Notes under the pieces: model-generated
Told to the model about the DNA's origin: nothing
The model's input: only the letters and a program-made list of their open reading frames with translations
Databases searched by the model: none
From: Diplonema japonicum
Lineage: Eukaryota; Euglenozoa; Diplonemea; Diplonemida; Diplonemidae
Reading direction: 5' to 3'
NCBI GenBank assembly: GCA_964019335.1
Contig: OZ025689.1
Location: 310,001 to 374,000 of the forward strand
DNA: 64,000 bases
Shown here: positions 36,077 to 44,420 of the stretch, in pieces
How positions within the stretch are numbered: the stretch's first letter is position 1
How the letters are laid out: each line of letters opens with the position of its first letter
Program-made: the position numbers and the translations under genes

Positions 36077-38500
36077 AAGGCTCCGGGCCCAGACGGCATC
36101 TACAACGAAATGCTGAAGTACCTGGGACCGGTGGCCAGGGAAGTTCAACTCCTCCTCTACAACTCATCCCTCCAGACCGGTGTCGTCCCTGCCGAATGGA
36201 GGCGGTCTTCCATCATCCCCCTCATGAAAAAGGGCAAAGACCAATCCGAACCCGCCTCGTACAGGCCGATCGCGCTGACGTCAAACATCGTGAAGACGTT
36301 GGAGCGAATAGTCAAGGACAGGATGTGCTTCCTGCAGGACACAGGACGGGTAAGGCAATTGCACACATCGCAGGCGGGTTTCCGGAAAGGGAGGTCCACG
36401 GAGGAAAACGTGCTGTACGCCGCCTCAAAGCTCAAAAGTGTCAGACTGAGCCAAGGTCTGGGGGGTCTCCTGCTGTTCGACTTCAAAGGAGCCTTCGACA
36501 CAGTCTGGCACAAGGGAGTGATCGCAAAGCTGATAGGCGACGGATACCCTCCCAAGCTCGTGAAATGGATCACCTCTTTCCTCGACCAACGTAAAGCCTC
36601 CGTCTGTGTGAACGGGGAACACGGCTGCGTGAAGACAATGACAGGGGGCGTACCCCAAGGCACCATCCTGGCCCCGCAGCTCTTTTCCATCTACGTCAAC
36701 GACCTGGCCAGGTTGTACAGGAAGGCTGGAATCGACGCGGTAGTGTACGCAGACGACATAGCGATAGTGCTGGAGGCGGGGAGTCCTGCCGAGCTGAACA
36801 AGAAGGTGCAACGCGCGGTGAGCCTCACGGAGCGATGGTGCGAGACGTTCTCGATGAAACTGTCCCAGGAAAAGACAGAGTTCATGCCGGTAGAGGGACA
36901 GTTCTGGAACTCGCACGACAGTCTCGCAAACCTCATCAACGCCCGCTTCCCCTCGAGTGGGGCGAAAGTCAAGGTGGTACGCGAGGCTAAATATCTTGGC
37001 GTCACCTTCGACGAAAGCATGAACTTCCACGAGCATGTGCAGAAGGTGAAGGGAAAGATCAACAGCCGTCTTCGCCTGCTGCGCAAACTCGCCGGAACAA
37101 GGTGGGGCTGCCGCAAGCACACCCTAAGGACGCTGTACCTGACGTACGTCCAACCGGTGCTGCGCTACTGTCTCGGTGCTTACGGCAACTTCGTGGGACA
37201 TGCTGCTCTGGCCGAGTTCGACTCGCTACAATACACAGCAGCGAGGTTGATAACGGGATGCTTCGACAAGACTTCCGCGACGGTGACCAGGTCAGAGGCG
37301 GGCATCTGGGAGATTGAATCCTTGCTGGAACACGACACCCTGGTGCTCTACGAGAAGGCACAGCGTCAACCGGGGACAACAGCGGAGAAGGCAACAAAGA
37401 TATCCGGGGGTCAGATGTGGTACGGGAAAAGCTGGCGAAACACCGCGCTCGACTTGGCGAAGAGTCACGGGATGCCGGAACGCGAAGACCTACCACACCA
37501 CTCAGTCACTCAGAGCGCAGACCTGCAGCTCCCTCCATGGGTCCAACCCAAAGTCCTGTTCCACCCCGACCTAGTCCGCAAGGTACACAAGAAGGACGAA
37601 AAAAGTCTCAAACTCCGAGCGGCCTTCGAATCGATCAGGAGGCACGGCATCCCAGATGTGATCGTCTACACCGACGGGTCAGTCACCGGACACAGGAACG
37701 GCGGTTCGGCAGCTGTGATAAGGATCGGGTCTGACACACCGAAGCAGGCACGCAAGAGCGGAGGAGCAGTGACTTCGGCCTACCGATGCGAACTGAAAGC
37801 GCTGAACCTGGGGCTGCAATTGACACTGTACCATACCCGGAGACAAGGTGTGACGACCGGAGTAGTGCTGCTGTGCTCGGACTCCCAGTCGGTGATCAGA
37901 AGACTGATGCAGGGCCACAGAGAGATGAGGCAGAAGGAGGAACTGCTGGCTTGGAAATGGCTGGACGCGCTTGACCGCCAAGGCCTCTCCACCATCATCC
38001 AGTACGTTCCCGGACACTGCGGCCTACCAGGTAACGAGCAAGCCGACCGACACGCCAAACGCGCCGCAAAGGAGTCGACACCGGACGGACCGACGGACCT
38101 GATGACCACAAAGAGCCTCATCAAGAGGTCGGTGAACCGCGACTGGGCAGCCTCGTGGGAGAAGACGGGTCGGGACAAGAAGTACCGAGAGGAGATCGGC
38201 GCGAGGTACCTCCCCTTGAAGGAACTGTCCTGCAGACACGATGAGGTACAGATAACGAGACTGCGAACGGGCAGGAGCCACCTGACTTGCGGTTTCCTGT
38301 CGAAACCCGTCCAGAATGACATACGTTGCCTCTCGTGCCATTCGATCCAGGACAGACACCATCTGCTGATCGGGTGCCCAGCTGGAGACAAGGTCCGCGA
38401 AGAGATCTTCGGGGATGACATCCCCACGACCACGAAGGAGATGCTCACAATGAGGGTGAGTGAAACCGCCTCCTACCTGAAGAGGATGGACCTCATCTGA
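36077..38500 (+). CDS. Family-C RT-RNase H ORF (N-terminus missing)
   Basis: Open from the truncation point to the stop at 38500; the first ATG is at 36110. It begins in the RT fingers (KAPGPDGIYNEMLKYLG). It has ASYRPIALTSNIVKTLER, LFDFKGAFDTVWHKGV, GGVPQGTILAPQLFSIYVND and the catalytic YADD. RNase H follows with YTDGS, YRCELKAL, CSDSQSVIRRL and HCGLPGNEQADRHAK. The C-terminal finger is CLSCHSIQDRHHLLIGC. The endonuclease and any ORF1 are missing. The lack of frameshifts suggests this insertion is younger than element 1. Confidence 0.9.
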   Translation, partial: KAPGPDGIYNEMLKYLGPVAREVQLLLYNSSLQTGVVPAEWRRSSIIPLMKKGKDQSEPASYRPIALTSNIVKTLERIVKDRMCFLQDTGRVRQLHTSQAGFRKGRSTEENVLYAASKLKSVRLSQGLGGLLLFDFKGAFDTVWHKGVIAKLIGDGYPPKLVKWITSFLDQRKASVCVNGEHGCVKTMTGGVPQGTILAPQLFSIYVNDLARLYRKAGIDAVVYADDIAIVLEAGSPAELNKKVQRAVSLTERWCETFSMKLSQEKTEFMPVEGQFWNSHDSLANLINARFPSSGAKVKVVREAKYLGVTFDESMNFHEHVQKVKGKINSRLRLLRKLAGTRWGCRKHTLRTLYLTYVQPVLRYCLGAYGNFVGHAALAEFDSLQYTAARLITGCFDKTSATVTRSEAGIWEIESLLEHDTLVLYEKAQRQPGTTAEKATKISGGQMWYGKSWRNTALDLAKSHGMPEREDLPHHSVTQSADLQLPPWVQPKVLFHPDLVRKVHKKDEKSLKLRAAFESIRRHGIPDVIVYTDGSVTGHRNGGSAAVIRIGSDTPKQARKSGGAVTSAYRCELKALNLGLQLTLYHTRRQGVTTGVVLLCSDSQSVIRRLMQGHREMRQKEELLAWKWLDALDRQGLSTIIQYVPGHCGLPGNEQADRHAKRAAKESTPDGPTDLMTTKSLIKRSVNRDWAASWEKTGRDKKYREEIGARYLPLKELSCRHDEVQITRLRTGRSHLTCGFLSKPVQNDIRCLSCHSIQDRHHLLIGCPAGDKVREEIFGDDIPTTTKEMLTMRVSETASYLKRMDLI

Positions 38501-38545
38501 GACTCTCACGACCGCCGAGCCGCTGACCGCAATCGCAGGACGTAG

Positions 38546-38580
<35 letters not shown>

Positions 38581-39113
38581 AACAGAAAAAAGTGAGCCAA
38601 AAAGTACTAGTGAACCCTCTCCCCCTCCCCCTGTGTTTCCCATTATTACCCTGTCGTGCACCCCAACTTCTGTCTTCACCTTTCCCCGCCCCTACACACA
38701 TCCCCCCGTATCATTTCCCTTTGTTTTGAATTTTCTAAGGCTCCGCTGCCCAACAAAGCTGGCTGAAGGGGATGCCTCCGTGCCAGTGTGCCGCTCGTGA
38801 GGGCGAGCACGGACGAGGTACCCCACTCCTCAAAAACCCGGAGGTTCGCCCGAAGGGTGCTGGCTTGGGAAGCGGGCTGGAGAGCTGCCGGGGTCACGGA
38901 GGTGGGCGAAGTCGCGAACACTGGAGCCCACGAACCGGCCCCACCTCCGTCCTCGGTACGTATGGATAGTTTAGCGGAAGTTTCAAGGTTATCACATTCC
39001 TTTCCCCCTTTCGTTAGATACAGGGAGACCCTTGGTCCACCTGTTCTGTCCCCCCCCCCAGCCTTTGCTTCGCACGTCAGTGGTTCATTTATTATTATTA
39101 TTATTATTTAAAA
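36077..39113 (+). mobile_element. Element 2: 5'-truncated family-C non-LTR retrotransposon
   Basis: Starts inside the RT domain directly after a target copy (36068-36076), so it is 5' truncated. It ends with a TTA-repeat tail (39094-39113) before the next target copy. An A33 run lies in the 3' UTR at 38546-38578. Family C differs from A and B in protein sequence and has a TTA-type tail instead of pure poly(A). Confidence 0.85.
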
Positions 39114-39120
39114 AGATCTG

Positions 39121-41122
39121 CCTTTCAAGCTACACAACCCCTGAAGGATCTGACCAGATACGAGGTACTGTTCCCGAAGAAAACATGGTCAGATCGACAA
39201 AGGGAAGCAGCCAGGGCCTACAAGCTCCCAGAGAGAGCGGCAACACCATTCTCAGGTTATGCCTTTGAGAAGAAGTACAGAGTTACACCTTGGCAGAGAT
39301 TCGAGGGTAAACTGATACTGGCCCCCTTCCTCGACATACATGTGAAGAGATCGGACACCAGTGAAGTCAGAAGGAAAGCAACAGAGGACACTCTGAACGG
39401 GCTTATCGAGAAGCACGGAAAAGCCTTCTGCATGATCTTCACAGACGGGTCATTGAAGGACGGCAGGAACGGAGGAGCTGCTGCGATACTGTTGCGAGGG
39501 GAGAGAAAAGCTTCGTATGGGGTCAGCGGTGGATCCTATACGTCATCCTACAGGTGCGAGCAAAGGGCCATAGAGCTGGGGCTGCACCTCGCGACAAACC
39601 TCTCGAAGAGAGTGGGCACGAGCCAAGAGATGGTCCTTATTTGCACTGATTCGCAGTCGGTAATAAGGAGGATGTGCCAGGGGCACCTGTCCGCTGTCTC
39701 TGCAGACGAGTACAAACTGTGGCACGAGGTAGCGGGACTTGTAAAGAGAGGCCACAAAGTGGTCATACAGTACGTACCAAGTCACTGCGGATTCAAATGG
39801 AACGAGATGGCGGACAAGAAGGCGAAGGAGACCTGCCGGGCAGTTGCCCACGAACAGAAGACCAGCATAGACATCGTGAAGTCACTGGTGAGAAAAAAGG
39901 TACTGGCGAACCACCTCCTCTTCTGGAAAAAAACGGGTGTCAAGGAGACATACCGAGAGCTTTTCGCAGGGAATTTCGAGAAGTTTGAAGAGTTAAACAG
40001 GGAACAAGAAGTTGCGATCATGAGGCTGAGAGTGGGGAAGAGCCCCCTCATAAGCGGGTATCTACTCAATCCCCCGGCCGATGTGGTCACATGCCACCTT
40101 TGTTCGATGCCTCAGACGCTGAGCCACCTCCTGAAAGAATGCCAGGACGATGGTAGAGCTGACCAGAGAAGTCAGATCTTCGGTTCCTCCCTTCCTTCGC
40201 TCAAGGCCCTACTGTCAACTGACGCCGGGAAAACCGTACAATTCCTGGAACAGCAGGGCCTGTTGTGACCGACCGTGAGATATAATCCCCTTTATAAATT
40301 ATATTATAAACTAAACTTTACTTAAATACTTTTCTCTCAAATTATCCTGAGTTTGAAGCTGTACTGTTGTTATACGACTTCAGACAGCAATTGTTTCTAA
40401 CTCAATCTCTCGACTCTGGCTTCACTCCTATCCTTTCTTTTCACCTCCCTCCCCAGTGTCTTCCCTTATTTTCCATTACCAGGCCCCTGACCCCCGCCCC
40501 CAGTGTTATTCAAAATTTTCACTCACCTTTCATATAGAAAGAAAAAAGAAAAAAAAAAAGAAAAAAAGAAGGACAGATGATTCAAGCTTCGGTGTACACG
40601 ATCGAGCTTGATTTGAATTCCTTTATTTTTGAGAAAAAAAAAAAAAAAGAAAAAAAAAAAAAAAAGAAGAATATATATAAAAAAAAAAAAAAAGAACTGT
40701 AGAACGAAACTTAATTGAATTGAATTTATTGGCTCCCGAAAGCCCAACAAGTCCAGCAGACGGTGGAGTTTCACAGTCAGCTGGTTAGTTTTTCACAATT
40801 GAAACTCCTCCAAAGTTCTTAAAGTCTGGGAGGTCGTCTCTTGTTACTAGAGGCGGCTAATGCCTCGAGACCCAGGTGCTGCCTGGTGGGTGGGATCGGT
40901 TTTATTTTATTATGAAAAGAGCGTGGTGAGGGGGTCCAAGTAATTTACAACAGGGAGCAGCGGACCAGGACCCCTCGACCAATGGCTCAGTAACAGAGAC
41001 TGCTTTTCACGAATCACTTTCAAACACCTCTCTTGGTTTGAAGTGATGTCCCATTCCCTTTGGTTTTCTCTACTCCCCTTCGATCCTCCCGCCTGGTAGT
41101 GGAATATTTATTATTATTAAAA
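39121..41122 (+). mobile_element. Element 3: heavily 5'-truncated family-C element next to tRNA-Asp
   Basis: Lies between target copies 39114-39120 and 41123-41131. Only the coding region just before RNase H, RNase H itself, the finger and a 3' UTR remain. The 3' UTR ends ggctcccgaaagcccaac, then gcctggtagtggaatattta and a TTA tail. The tail junction is 11-12 bp upstream of the mature 5' end of tRNA-Asp. It is the youngest insertion if each new copy lands beside the tRNA. Confidence 0.87.
39123..40268 (+). CDS. Family-C RNase H and zinc-finger fragment
   Basis: Open from the truncation point; the first residues (FQATQPLKDLTRYEVLFPKK) belong to the RT-RNase H connection. RNase H motifs are FTDGS, YRCEQRAIELGL, CTDSQSVIRRM and HCGFKWNEMADKKAKE. 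The C-terminal CCHC finger is CHLCSMPQTLSHLLKEC. It is diverged from element 2, so at least two family-C subfamilies used this site. Not an autonomous element. Confidence 0.85.
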   Translation, partial: FQATQPLKDLTRYEVLFPKKTWSDRQREAARAYKLPERAATPFSGYAFEKKYRVTPWQRFEGKLILAPFLDIHVKRSDTSEVRRKATEDTLNGLIEKHGKAFCMIFTDGSLKDGRNGGAAAILLRGERKASYGVSGGSYTSSYRCEQRAIELGLHLATNLSKRVGTSQEMVLICTDSQSVIRRMCQGHLSAVSADEYKLWHEVAGLVKRGHKVVIQYVPSHCGFKWNEMADKKAKETCRAVAHEQKTSIDIVKSLVRKKVLANHLLFWKKTGVKETYRELFAGNFEKFEELNREQEVAIMRLRVGKSPLISGYLLNPPADVVTCHLCSMPQTLSHLLKECQDDGRADQRSQIFGSSLPSLKALLSTDAGKTVQFLEQQGLL

Positions 41123-41134
41123 AGATCTGGCATC

Positions 41135-41206
41135 TCCTCGGTAGTATAGAGGTCAGTATATCCGCCTGTCACGCGGATGACCCGGGTTCAATTCCCGGCC
41201 GGGGAA
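41135..41206 (+). tRNA. tRNA-Asp (anticodon GUC), plus strand
   Basis: 72-nt cloverleaf. Acceptor TCCTCGG pairs with CCGGGGA (one T-G wobble). Anticodon loop CTGTCAC has U33 and GUC at 34-36. T arm CCGGG-TTCAATT-CCCGG is perfect. Discriminator is A. T5 follows after 3 nt as terminator. The retroelement array ends 11-12 bp upstream. Confidence 0.95.
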
Positions 41207-41261
41207 TTCTTTTTGCCAAGTAGATACAAAATACGCCCGGGTTTATTAAGTCAAAAAAGAA

Positions 41262-41333
41262 TTCCCCGGCCGGGAATTGAACCCGGGTCATCCGCGTGAC
41301 AGGCGGATATACTGACCTCTATACTACCGAGGA
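41262..41333 (-). tRNA. tRNA-Asp (anticodon GUC), minus strand, identical copy
   Basis: Identical to the plus-strand tRNA-Asp over all 72 nt, in convergent orientation. The gap between the two is 55 bp. Terminator T6 follows after 3 nt. Its upstream flank is unoccupied and shows the sequence that existed in front of the plus-strand gene before the insertions. Confidence 0.95.
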
Positions 41334-41336
41334 GAT

Positions 41337-41371
41337 GCCAGATCTGGGCAATGATAATCTAGAAATGTCGG
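41337..41371 (-). repeat. Empty-site copy of the tRNA-Asp upstream flank
   Basis: 35 bp identical (inverted) to 28276-28310. It includes agatctggcatc directly upstream of the minus-strand tRNA, so it is an internal empty-site reference for the insertion array. Confidence 0.92.
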
Positions 41372-41494
41372 GGTGGTGGAGATACGCCATGCAGACACAA
41401 GGTACCGAAAATGCAAAAATTACCATACTTGGTGGAAAAAAGTTATTTGTTTACTGTGAATGGTGTTTTTCTCAAAAAAAAAAATGGATTTTTC

Positions 41495-42856
41495 CTAGCA
41501 ATGCAAACATTGCGAAACGGAAGTGGTTTTACACACCTGGTCTGAGATCGCATCTTCAAGATCTTGTATCTGTGAATAAAGTGGCTGGAGGGCTTCTTCG
41601 GTGGCGTGTTCGACTTCCTGTGCCTGGACCTTTGCGTCTTGGGCTTGACGCTGCCACATAGACTTCTCTTTGGTCATGGAGTCGACATCTTCTTGGACGT
41701 AGTCGAAAGTCTTCCCGAGCGGGTTGGTGATTTTGACAAGGGTTTGGAGGGAATCCTTGAGCTTGGAAATTTCGGTGGTGAAGACTTCCCTTTCTCTGCC
41801 TGTTTGCCTGTGGCGCGTTGTCGTGAGGCGAATGCCGGTGTTGTCCTCGTCGTCGAGCCGAGTGGCTTGCTCCCGTGCTTGTTTTTGTTTTTCTTCTTCT
41901 GCAGCTTTTTTGGCAGCGGCAAGCTTTGCGATGTACCCATCCCCGTCGCCACCAACACCACCCTCCGCGTTCTGGAAGGCAGCCTCGTCCGGTACATCTG
42001 CTTCTTCCTCACTGTCCGTGTCCAGTGTACCTTTCTCAAGCCCTGTGGGTTTTTCCTTTTCTCCTTCTGCAATAACTCCTTGCGGCACCACCTGTTGCTG
42101 TTGTTTCTGTTCCTTTGCTTTCGTTTTTTCCTCCCTTCTTTCGATGGGTGTCGGTGCAGCCTGCGGCACCGGTTCCTGTTTCACGCTCTCTTTTTCCTCG
42201 GCTTCCTTCTTCGCCTCTTCCATCGGCTTCTCCTCGTCCTTCGGGCTCTCTTTCGGTGCCGGTTTTTCTTCCTTGGGCTTTTCTTTATCCTTCTCTTTCT
42301 CCTTTTCTTTTTCCTTCTCCTTTTCCACTTCCTTTTCTTTGGTGTCCTTCTCAGGCGCAGGTTCCTTTGTTACTGAGGCTGTGGAGTCTTTTCTCTCAGG
42401 GTCGCGGGTTTTGAGGGCTTGCTCGGCTTTGTCAGCGAAGCGAGCCAGCACTTTGGAGACGGCTCGGTCGGATTTTTCGGTAGGGATTTTGCTGGCAGCG
42501 GCGAGTTTTTGCAGGAATTCGTTGGTATGCTGTGGTTCAAGTCCAGATACGATTTTAATCGGTTTTGCAGCGAGAGGGGGCTGCAGCTTGAGGGTGTAGT
42601 TCACACTGCTGATGATCTTTTGCAGGAAGAAGACCTTTGCCTCCTTCTCCTGCACCTTTGAGGAGTCCATCTCATCATCGGAGTACAGCTTCGTTGCAAA
42701 ACCAGTCGTTTTTATCGCGTTCGTCACAATGTCGTGCAAGAACCTGAACGGCGGCTTCTTCAGCAGCTTGTCGCTCAGCCTCGGCGCTTTGATCACAGCC
42801 CCCAACTCTTTCTTCGTCTTGTCAAGCGTCGCTTGGTCAACTTCATCTGCAGACAT
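41495..42856 (-). CDS. IFT54: IFT54/TRAF3IP1 intraflagellar transport protein
   Basis: 453 codons as one open frame. The N-terminal CH-like domain reads LDKTKKELGAVIKAPRLSD, KLLKKPPFRFLHDIVTNAI, then KIVSGLEPQHTNEFLQKLAA, a clear match to IFT54. A Lys/Glu-rich low-complexity middle and a C-terminal coiled coil follow, the usual layout. In other organisms IFT54 is an IFT-B subunit that links kinesin-2/dynein cargo and tubulin, so this organism makes cilia or flagella. The coding match ends at 41537, where AG/GTGTGT is a good donor; the 14 codons after it look intronic. The expected final exon (short coil) was not found nearby, so the true C-terminus is uncertain. Nineteen A residues touch the ATG. 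Confidence 0.88.
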   Translation of the reverse strand: MSADEVDQATLDKTKKELGAVIKAPRLSDKLLKKPPFRFLHDIVTNAIKTTGFATKLYSDDEMDSSKVQEKEAKVFFLQKIISSVNYTLKLQPPLAAKPIKIVSGLEPQHTNEFLQKLAAASKIPTEKSDRAVSKVLARFADKAEQALKTRDPERKDSTASVTKEPAPEKDTKEKEVEKEKEKEKEKEKDKEKPKEEKPAPKESPKDEEKPMEEAKKEAEEKESVKQEPVPQAAPTPIERREEKTKAKEQKQQQQVVPQGVIAEGEKEKPTGLEKGTLDTDSEEEADVPDEAAFQNAEGGVGGDGDGYIAKLAAAKKAAEEEKQKQAREQATRLDDEDNTGIRLTTTRHRQTGREREVFTTEISKLKDSLQTLVKITNPLGKTFDYVQEDVDSMTKEKSMWQRQAQDAKVQAQEVEHATEEALQPLYSQIQDLEDAISDQVCKTTSVSQCLHC

Positions 42857-43245
42857 TTTTTTTTTTTTTTTTTTTGTCGTCCTTTTTTTTTCTTTTTTTT
42901 TCCCCCCCTCCCTTTCTAATTAGCAAACAAAAGAATAAGGGTGACTCCCCCTTTGTTTCTTTTTTTTTTTTTTTTTTTTTTCGATGAAAAAAAAATTCGG
43001 AGGGAGGGAAAAAAAAAAAAAGAAAAGTAGTCCTACCTTTTTTTTCTTTTTTTTCTTCTTCTTTTTTTTTTTGATCGGAGAACGGGACAACAACTCTCCA
43101 CCCCAACCACCTAATTCCTGTCGGTTGCATCCTTCTGTGAAACAATCGACTGAGTGAAGTACGCTTCGTTTATAAAACAATCCTTCAATATTTTCACTGT
43201 AAGGTTTAAAAAAAAATTTTTTTTTTAAAAAGAAATCTCCATCTC
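42857..43245. other. Intergenic region, homopolymer-rich
   Basis: Several T and A tracts (42857-42875, 42960-42982, 43008-43021). No gene is seen. It is the promoter side of IFT54 and the 3' side of the zinc-ribbon gene. Confidence 0.55.
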
Positions 43246-43986
43246 CTACATACTATCATAAGGCGACTCAGCGCCATTTTCAGTTTTTAAGTCCATGATG
43301 CGACGGCACGCCTGTACATCCCCGCGGTCTGCAGCCAATGCAAGACAACAACTGTGTTGTACGTGCTTAATTTAAAAAAAAAAAATTCTTTTTTTCTATA
43401 CACACGTCATGTTAATGGTATCATCTGTCTCGCTGCTCTTTTTTGCTAGCCTCTCAACCACCTGTATCTTTTTTTTGCACAAGTCTAAAACGAAATCGTC
43501 GTCAAGAACACAAGTTGGACCCATCTCGTCTAGGACTGCCAGTTCTAGGTTTATAAGTTGTTGTGCGGTTTCGAGATAGTATGCATTGAAGAGGTAAGCC
43601 CGCAGAGTAGTCTTTACTGCCTGCAAGGCAGTTTCTTTCTCTTTTGTATCAAAGTTCTTCTTGGCTGCCTTTCCTTCCATTTTCGGAAATAAGAATGCCT
43701 TCCCACGGCTTGGTTGTGGGTAATACACCAAGCTCTCTTTGCATTCGACACATCGCCTGCTTATTGTTTGGTGTGCCTTCAAGCAGGACGGACAGTTAAC
43801 AAACGCTAGTTTCCTTGGCGCTATCGATTCAACATTATGCCTGTCCACGACGTGTACCTCGCCACGAGTACTCATAGATTTTATTCTCATTATTCCGGAA
43901 ATTCCAACTACCTGTTCTTTCCGCACTTGCGGCAGCCTCCATATATACGGGGCTATTCTTTTTGCTGGCATTTTAAAGCTGGTCAT
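43246..43986 (-). CDS. Zinc-ribbon protein of unknown function
   Basis: Two exons, 43986-43406 and 43351-43246, give 228 aa with phase 2 matched by the intron GTGTGT...ACACAG. The N-terminus is basic and beta-rich (AKRIAPYIWRLPQVRKEQ). A four-Cys zinc ribbon lies at about residues 70-88 (CPSCLKAHQTISRRCVEC). The second half is helical (LRAYLFNAYYLETAQQLINL) and ends CCLALAADRGDVQACRRIMD. Without splicing the frame would stop at CV, 36 residues earlier. An alternative start is the ATG at 43971. I do not recognise the family. A nucleic-acid or protein-binding role via the ribbon is only a guess. Confidence 0.6.
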
Positions 43987-44420
43987 CCCCCCCTCGCTTC
44001 AACTCCCCCTCTTTTTGTTTTTTTTTTTTTTTTTTTTTTTTTTATTTTGGCATTAGGGAGAAAGGGGGAGGGGGGATACTTCAAAAAATAAAATAAAATG
44101 AAGAAATATTTTCATGGAGATGGTGAAGGAGGGAACGGGTGGGGGGGGGGGGGTTTTCTTTTTTTTTTCTCTTTCTTATTTCTCCATCATCCCTCTTATT
44201 TTTCATTCAATATGCACGCAAAAAAAAAGGGGGGGCGGAACCAAAAAAAAAAAAAGTGGATATGGGGACAAGGGGACAAAAAAAAATCACTATGACAAGG
44301 AGGGTTTTTTTTATAAAAAAAAAAAAAAAAAAAAAAAAAAGCCGGTGCATCTCCCTCCCCAAGAACAGAAAAAAAAAAAAATTAGGTTTAAATAACGTTT
44401 CAAAGAAACACTTCCTAAGC
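43987..44420. other. Intergenic region, homopolymer-rich
   Basis: T run 44019-44043, G11 near 44143, A runs at 44314-44340 and about 44370. It is the 3' flank of the mutase gene. No coding or RNA gene is recognised. Confidence 0.55.

Noticed and set aside
38546-38578. A33 as the poly(A) end of a separate element
   Set aside because: No target copy follows it; the element continues to the TTA tail at 39113.
41334-41494. Last exon of IFT54
   Set aside because: Acceptor-like sites occur, but none opens a frame resembling the conserved C-terminal coil.
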